Source: Meghimatium bilineatum
Taxonomy: Eukaryota; Mollusca; Gastropoda; Stylommatophora; Philomycidae
Assembly (NCBI GenBank): GCA_034231615.1
Contig: CM067316.1
Span: forward strand, 26,187,791-26,251,790
Direction of reading: 5' to 3'
Length of the DNA: 64,000 bases
A program made the translations under genes and the position numbers. Positions 58,605-64,000 of the stretch are shown here, in pieces. Below the pieces are notes generated by a model that did not search any database, was not told where the DNA came from, and worked only from the letters and a program-made list of their open reading frames with translations. Each line of letters opens with the position of its first letter. Within the stretch, counting starts at the first letter, position 1.

Positions 58605-59235
58605 ATAACAGGATGTCTGAATGTAAATGTAACATAACAGGATGTATGAATGTAAATGTAACATAACAGGATTTCTGAATGCATATTTAATATAACAGGA
58701 TGTCTGAATGTACACGTAACATAACAGGGTATTGGAATGTATATGTAGCAACATTTCTGAATGTGCATGTAACATAACAGGTATTGGAATGTATATTTAA
58801 TATAACAAGATATTTGAATATAAAAGGTGAAGGTAGGTTCCAATGGCAGCAACCTGCCATTGGGGATGAAGATAACTCTTCATGTACTAAGCCGCAGCAA
58901 CTATTAGGTGGGAGTGGCCAGTTCCCTTCCTTGCTGTCTTTACCTCCCCTTACTCATGCATCATGTAAAATTTACAGCTGAGTCGACTGGAGGAGTGGTC
59001 GTGTCAAGCAAGAAATCATGGCCTGAACATTTTTGTGTGTCTAGACGTGGTTTTGAACCTGGCATGCTGTAACCCAGTGATAGCAAGCAAGCTCTCTTAT
59101 CAAATAGGCTACAGTGCTCCTGTAGCCTATCTGAATGTACATGTAACATAACAAGGTATTTGAATGTATATGTAATAACAGGATATCTGAATATAGGCCT
59201 ATATGTAACAACATGATATCTGAATGTATATGTAT
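58605..59235. repeat. 29-bp minisatellite (array 2), split by a SINE
   Basis: Unit TGAATGTAAATGTAACATAA with CAGGATGTC at 58605-58820, resuming at 59127-59235. It shares TGAATGTA..GTAAC..AACA with array 1 and has the same length, so the two have a common origin. Confidence 0.9.
58826..59121 (-). repeat. tRNA-derived SINE (family T), copy 2
   Basis: Minus strand: GGAGCACTGTAGCCTATTTG, GCTTGCTTGCTATCACTGGG, box B GGTTCAAAACCACG, then CTTGACACGACCACTCCTCC, TTGCTGCGGCTTAGTACATG, ending near GGAACCTACCTTCACC. Matches 23095-23315 and is longer in the centre. It interrupts array 2. Confidence 0.8.
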
Positions 59236-59239
59236 TTAT

Positions 59240-59925
59240 TCTGGCCCATGACCAGCTGTGTATTTGTACATTTGGCTGATGGACCAAAAAAAAGTTGCAG
59301 ACACTTGTTTACAAAATTAGTATTTGTTTGAATTGCTAAATAAATAATAGAAAAGCAACTTAATAAAAGTGTATATCATAAATGTGTCTAAGAAAAACTA
59401 ATGTTTGTTTGTTAACTTTTAGCATGCTGTCTGTGACTAGTCTACAGGTGCAATGTATTTTGTGCCAGTATCATCAACTTGAGTCACTCGCTGCTAAGCA
59501 ACGCTTTCAACAAGGAAATCAAGATTGTAAACTAACATAATTTATTTGGGTAACAAAGGAATTGTAAGTAGACATTTAAATTCTTTTTCGATTTGTGTTA
59601 GTGGGGTAAAATATCATGGTAGAGTTTTAGTCAATACTGTTTTGCAATCCGTCATTTGAAATTGCAACCATTTTTTAGGAATATTTTTCGGATTCCAATG
59701 ACAAAGTATTTCTTTGTTTTATGAATGCTAATATTGTTTCTCAGCTCTAGAAAGCTGAGGATTGGGACAACAGTTTTTTGTCAAATGTGTCTGGCTGAGA
59801 AAAGTATTGTGGGTGTAGTTGTTAGTGCCCCTTCAGGTTACAATAATCTCTGGTCTCGCGACTTTCCTGAAGTTGTATGATCATTAGACCTATGTGATAA
59901 TTGATGTGTTTCATTTGTTTTCACA
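59240..59925. other. Spacer, no clear gene
   Basis: A short plus-strand frame after an AG at 59421 (MLSVTSLQVQCILCQYHQLE...) is open for 38 codons but has no good donor. Otherwise unassigned. Confidence 0.3.
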
Positions 59926-59928
59926 GAT

Positions 59929-60037
59929 GATATTAAGAACACATCAGTTTGATTATGAAATAGACATCAGAAACAGAATAGGCATAGGCATTTACTGTAT
60001 TACGCTTATATCCAGAATTGAGAATATGGAACAAGAG
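59929..60037 (+). CDS. Candidate internal exon of an unidentified gene
   Basis: A strong acceptor (TTTGTTTTCACAG, ending 59928) and a consensus donor (GTAAGTAAG from 60038) frame 109 nt open in one frame: MILRTHQFDYEIDIRNRIGI, GIYCITLISRIENMEQE. The FDYEIDIRNRI string faintly recalls the start of HR1 (Rho-binding) repeats such as in rhotekin, but the match is too weak for a name. No neighbouring exon was found. It could be chance. Confidence 0.3.
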
Positions 60038-60049
60038 TAAGTAAGTCAC

Positions 60050-61300
60050 TATTTGTCAACATAAATATTTAATCATCTTCACCATTATGTTGCACACATA
60101 CACCAACAAAACTTACATCATTACATTCAGTAGCCATTCCTATATTTTCATAAAAAACAATTATACAAAAATCTCCAACAACGAAATTTGTATTGCGTTT
60201 TCCAAATACCCTCCATAAATATAAATTACGTTTAAAGTAAAAAAAAAAAATGCAGTTGCATAGGAAAACAATGCAATTTTAATGCAGAGTGCTAAAGGTT
60301 AATGCTCACTTCTGCTGGATCTATCCTGTAGTATGACAATGGTCCTACCTAGATTTCCAGCATGATATAGTCCAGATGGCAGAGGTGCATTATTTGTGTA
60401 AATAGCCCGACACATTTGACTTTGGCTGAGAAACTAATCAAAATGTACGTACTAATAAGAGAAATGTGCAACCCAGCAGCAGTTTCAGAAAAAAAATCAG
60501 AAAAAAGATGATGGATATATTTAAGCCTCATGATGAGAAGGAATAACAAAGGAATTTCAAAGCTAGTCCTCAGATAGAAAACAAACAGCATGTAAAATAA
60601 AAATTTAGACCTAGAGAGACACTGACAAGAAAAACTACAATGACAGAAATTGAGTTCCATGCCGAGATTCAGAAACTCATCCAAAATGTAGATGTATAAT
60701 AAGATACACTGCCAGTGCTATGCAACATCTGATGACACAAGAAAGATGCAAGAAGAATAAAAGCTTGCAGAAGCATTGATTTACAAAATAAAATACACAT
60801 ACATTTCATCATTTATTTAACACATACAAAAATGGTGAATTATTTTCTTTAAATATGCTTTGGATATAAACATTTTAATTAATTATTAATGAAATAAATA
60901 TTAATGTGCACTAAACTGTCAATGATATCACCTCTCCAGTTAAGAATATTTGTGCAAATATATTCATTGACTTTCATAAAACAGTCAAAAACTTTAATAT
61001 CCTTTTCCAATTTAATTGAATCACCTATTGTGTTATGCCAGTATTATAAATGCATGTTATGCCATATTGTTTTGAGAGCATTAAACTTCATTAGTTAAAA
61101 CAAAATTTGATAAGTCCAATTCAAGAATAAACTTATAAAAACCTTAGATCTGCTATCCTTATAAATTAACACTACAACTACTAAACAATGTTAAATGCAT
61201 TTGATCACCGGGGATAAAATAAACACAACAAAGGTATACAGTAGTATTACTGTCCAAATTATAAATATACATTTACAGGTAAACAAAACATTGATTTACA
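60050..61300. other. AT-rich spacer, nothing recognised
   Basis: Several short open frames on both strands without motifs. The minus-strand 111-codon frame (60684-60349) is Leu/Phe/Ser-rich and unsupported. Confidence 0.35.
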
Positions 61301-61312
61301 CAGTAGTACAGA

Positions 61313-61401
61313 GCTCACAAACACATGCATATATCACACAATGGCATTGGGTCAAAGGGCATGAGCCCATGGACCGCTGGATCAGCAACCAACCAACCAA
61401 A
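61313..61401 (+). mobile_element. Short R4 retroposon with perfect TSD
   Basis: An 89-bp insertion ending GATCAGCAACCAACCAACC is flanked by AGTAGTACAGA at 61302-61312 and 61402-61412. It matches 20860-20935. A 5'-truncated retroposed element with a CAAC-type tail. Confidence 0.85.
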
Positions 61402-61719
61402 AGTAGTACAGATTGTGGGGTAAAAATGTTGGAATCTTGTTCAGGTTTTTATAGCTCTCTATGACTTAATCTAGAACCGTGTACATATTTAAATGGTCAT
61501 TATTTCATTAAATTATCCATACTGGCTGAATATGGATCATTGATAAAGTAAGCACATGACTGTCAACTTTAGATGCATGACTATCACATTATGACACCTA
61601 GTAGCACCAAACTCATCTTGTTCAAGCTGTATAGGTCCATCATAGGGTTCACAGTTTTTATCTTGGCTTACACAATTTTCTCCATCAATATGTCTTTGAT
61701 TTTGTCTTTTTTGCCATAT

Positions 61720-62130
61720 TGTCAGTGGTAACATTGTGGACCCTAAGTAAAACAGTGGCAAAGAAGATCAACGTCTTCGAGCTGAAATGCTACAGAAAGA
61801 TACTTAGAATATCATGGAAGGAAAAAATCAGAAACTCAGATATTATAAACACATTGAAGATTCCAGAGGGTTGGTTACTAAACACAATAACAAAAATAAA
61901 ACTACGCCTGTTTGGTCATATAAAGAGACACAATTGTTTAGAAAGACAAATAATGGAGGGAAGAGCACCTGGGAAGAAGAGAAAGGGCGAACCAAGAAGA
62001 CGATGGACTGACAACATTAAAGATAACATGAATACATCGCTAGAAAATGCAAGCCACATCGCCCAAGAGAGAGAGGTTCAGAGAGTTCATTGGGAAGACA
62101 ACGTTCTGGAAGGAATATGTCACATGACAC
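61720..62130 (+). pseudogene. LINE group A-related 3' part
   Basis: Open frame 61719-62189 encodes LSKTVAKKINVFELKCYRKI, LRISWKEKIRNSDIINTLK, LRLFGHIKRHNCLERQIMEG, RRRWTDNIKDNMNTSLENAS, WEDNVLEGICH. It aligns to group A at 56.4 kb with no stop, but is only the post-RT region. No target duplication was found. Confidence 0.8.
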
Positions 62131-62339
62131 AACATTGTAGTTCCAGGGATGGTATCAGTAAGGACACAATGAGGATCTATAGTGCTTGAGGAAATATTGT
62201 TCATTTATTTCTGTTTAGGCTTCCAAATAGCTATGTTATGCTTTAAAATAAACAGTGCAGTAAATGCTTAAACTTATGACATGCTGACCTTCTCACCAAT
62301 AGCAAAGTGGTAGTCAATAAAAAATATCAGCCTAATACT

Positions 62340-63112
62340 GTATTGTCTATTATGTCTTTAAAAAATATCAGCCTAACACTGTATATGGGCAAGAGCAGTA
62401 AAGAAATACACAATAGATGTAGTAAAGCATACAGAATAAAATGTAGCTTCAGAAACAAAAATGTAGATTTAAACACCAAAATAACACTATTCAAAATGAT
62501 TATGCCAACACTGTACTACCAATGCCAAATATGAACAATGGCAGCACAAGTCAAACATAAGCTTGTGACAGCTGAAATTGCATGCTTATGCAGAATCCTA
62601 GGAATATCGCTAAGAGATCGAGTGAGAAATGAGGACATTAAACAAAGAACCAGCACTACCCCAATCTTGGAATATATTAATCTCTTAGCTGCAGAGGTAT
62701 TCTTAAGGATTCGATGAAAAACTGCTGCCATTTTCTGGAGTTCCTCCTCCTCTTAGCTGCCAATGGAAAAAAATCTGTCTGGAAGCTTATAATAAAGCAC
62801 CCAGACAAATTGTTTGCCTGGAAAACTACACAGAAGATCTCAGCAAAATGGCGACAACCCCTCATTGTATCCTTACGGATACCTCCGCAGCTAATGGGTT
62901 TAAGAGACAACAGATCAGATGGTTTGCACACATCAGCAGACTACCATCAGACAGCAAGCTATGTTACACAGATACAGTGAATACCTAGAGGCCGATCACA
63001 AAAACAATGGACCACCCGAAATAAAAGTGGTGACAAATTCCACAATATACTCAGCCTACACAAGCGCCATCTCTAGAAAACCCTGATGCTGAAAGGCAAC
63101 AAAGGTTTTAGC
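62340..63112 (+). pseudogene. LINE group D reverse transcriptase C-terminal part, host of a MITE
   Basis: HNRCSKAYRIKCSFRNKNVD, LNTKITLFKMIMPTLYYQCQ, KLVTAEIACLCRILGISLRD, RVRNEDIKQRTSTTPILEYI, interrupted at 62681-62899, then RQQIRWFAHISRLPSDSKLC. The inverted copy at 42.8-43.36 kb lacks the interruption. Confidence 0.85.
62681..62899. mobile_element. 219-bp MITE with TTAA target duplication (piggyBac-type)
   Basis: TTAA at 62677-62680 and 62900-62903 bounds 219 bp. The ends are inverted repeats of about 50 bp: TTAGCTGCAGAGGTATTCTT (left, from 62685) against TTAGCTGCGGAGGTATCCGT (right, reversed), roughly 38 of 50 identical. Removing the insert and one TTAA restores the group D LINE seen at 42.98 kb (CAAGTGACAACAGATCAAAT there, TAAGAGACAACAGATCAGAT here). 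No transposase inside, so non-autonomous. Confidence 0.88.
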
Positions 63113-63134
63113 GAATAGATAGATAGATAGACCA

Positions 63135-63720
63135 CTGTATTAGTGGTTTTCCTTATGGATTATCTGAACACTGGGCGAGTTGACCTGCCGCAACTAGAGA
63201 CACGTTTAAGCAATCTGATATATCACTGCACTATTGTCGTCTTGGGTGCCCTCTTCCCCTGTTGCCGTTAACTCTACCTTCAGCTTTTAATCTTTCTATG
63301 CTTTATATCTCTTTATATGACCATAAAAAACAGCTTTCTTGTTAGGATGTTGTTATGGAGCCAGCCCTCTTCGATGTTTATTGATCTTAATACTTCTTGA
63401 TTTGCCTTTATTAGTTGTCCATGGTATACATAAAGTTATTCTGTAGCATCTCATTTCGAAAGCAGCGATTCTCTTTGCTATTGTTTTATTGTCCATGCCT
63501 CACAACCATATATTGGCACTGGAAATATGCATTTCTGATCACACATAGTTTGGCTATGCTACTGGTATCTTGCCAAAGATTATTCATTTGCACAAGTTTC
63601 AAAGTTGCCACTGTAATTCTTCTCTTGATTTTGATAGTGCAGTCTCCTGAACTTATTTATGTTTGTGCCCAAATACTGAACATTTGTTACATCCTCTAGT
63701 TCAAAATATGTTTAGTCCTA
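63135..63720 (-). pseudogene. LINE group A reverse transcriptase C-terminal part
   Basis: Minus strand from 63700: ELEDVTNVQYLGTNIN-like, then KLVQMNNLWQDTSSIAKLCV, IYGCEAWTIKQ, and the end KRAPKTTIVQ, FRXSIRKTT. It is inverted relative to the copy at 44.1 kb and shares its GGGCACCCAAGACGACGATA-type sequence. Many stops. Confidence 0.75.
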
Positions 63721-63724
63721 ACTC

Positions 63725-64000
63725 TAATTTCATCCTACAACTAATACAGCCTTATCCTAACTCTAACCCTAATAAATGCACCATAAAACATGCCAGCCTA
63801 TGTGGCAACTAGGGCCTGGAGTCTAGTTCAGAGTGAAAAAAGAACGATCACTGTTTTCTTTCCAGGCAAAACTAAAGAAAGTTGGGGGGATAGGCTGACA
63901 ACATGTCATCTCTTGTATCAATTTAGTTTTGTCTGCTATCAAATAATCCCATGGATGACGAAGAGTTGCAGACCAGCAGACATTGCACCTTTATCCTTTT
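63725..64000. other. Window end, nothing recognised
   Basis: AT-rich. A few CCTAACTCTAACCCTAA strings occur near 63750 but do not form a telomeric array. Confidence 0.35.

Noticed and set aside
63740..63775. Telomeric repeat (CCTAA-type strings)
   Set aside because: Only a few imperfect units, no array.

Overview
This window is nuclear DNA from an animal, AT-rich and dominated by repeats. No prokaryotic operon, rRNA gene or CRISPR array is visible. Spliced exons with GT/AG borders, many broken non-LTR retrotransposon (LINE) copies, one Penelope-like element, tRNA-derived SINEs, MITE-like elements and about twenty micro- and minisatellites point to a repeat-rich invertebrate. A marine lophotrochozoan such as a mollusc is a guess from the element mix, not something the sequence proves.

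Host genes. The only host gene I can reconstruct with confidence is a complete cytosolic thioredoxin on the minus strand. Its five coding exons run from 28713 down to 16148 and encode 103 residues with the CGPC active site. All four introns are phase 0. The 312 nt of coding DNA are spread over 12.6 kb because the introns are filled with retroelements and satellites. A second possible host exon (59929-60037, plus) has good splice signals but no clear identity. A coding-like remnant of unknown origin lies at about 25.7-26.8 kb (minus).

Mobile elements. I label the LINE fragments as informal groups by their protein ends. A: C-terminal 'GRPRRRWTKDIQ' type (1-215, 8960, 27950, 44140, 56230, 61720, 63140). 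B: 'MWFxRRMLRIPWTA' type ending in WHGT and a (GAT)n tail (3751, 11390, 26880, 47880). C: 13.6 and 52.8 kb. D: 'NKCSKAYxALG' type (20.3, 42.8, 62.3 kb). E: 'NITRWTG' type with a TGA tail (18.9, 29.2, 32.0 kb). N: I/Nimb-like elements with a C-terminal RNase H domain, a CPxC motif and, in several copies, a (CTAA)n tail (17.7, 21-22.9, 25.4, 32.7, 43.4, 44.9, 48.1, 52.6, 53.3 kb). Several insertions are 5'-truncated with target-site duplications that can be read directly, and some are nested in one another. A 5'-truncated Penelope-like element (reverse transcriptase plus GIY-YIG remnant) lies at 34.2-35.75 kb. Two hammerhead-ribozyme-like cores (7571-7601 and 16895-16925, both minus) have a compensatory base-pair change in stem III. 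A 219-bp TTAA-flanked MITE (piggyBac-type target) sits inside a group D LINE at 62.7-62.9 kb.

Satellites. Tandem arrays are frequent, and at least three appear to have grown out of transposon sequence: a 54-bp unit in a LINE (11121-11336), 31 virtually identical 20-bp units inside a group N reverse transcriptase (21681-22300), and a 21-bp unit derived from the end of a dispersed repeat (46262-46560). From 46 to 59 kb the window is close to half tandem arrays. Long open frames at 37.3-38.3 kb, 46.2-46.6 kb and 53.7-54.4 kb are satellite artefacts, not genes.

All identifications come from reading motifs by eye. LINE group names are local labels, and boundaries are approximate unless a target-site duplication or splice site fixes them.
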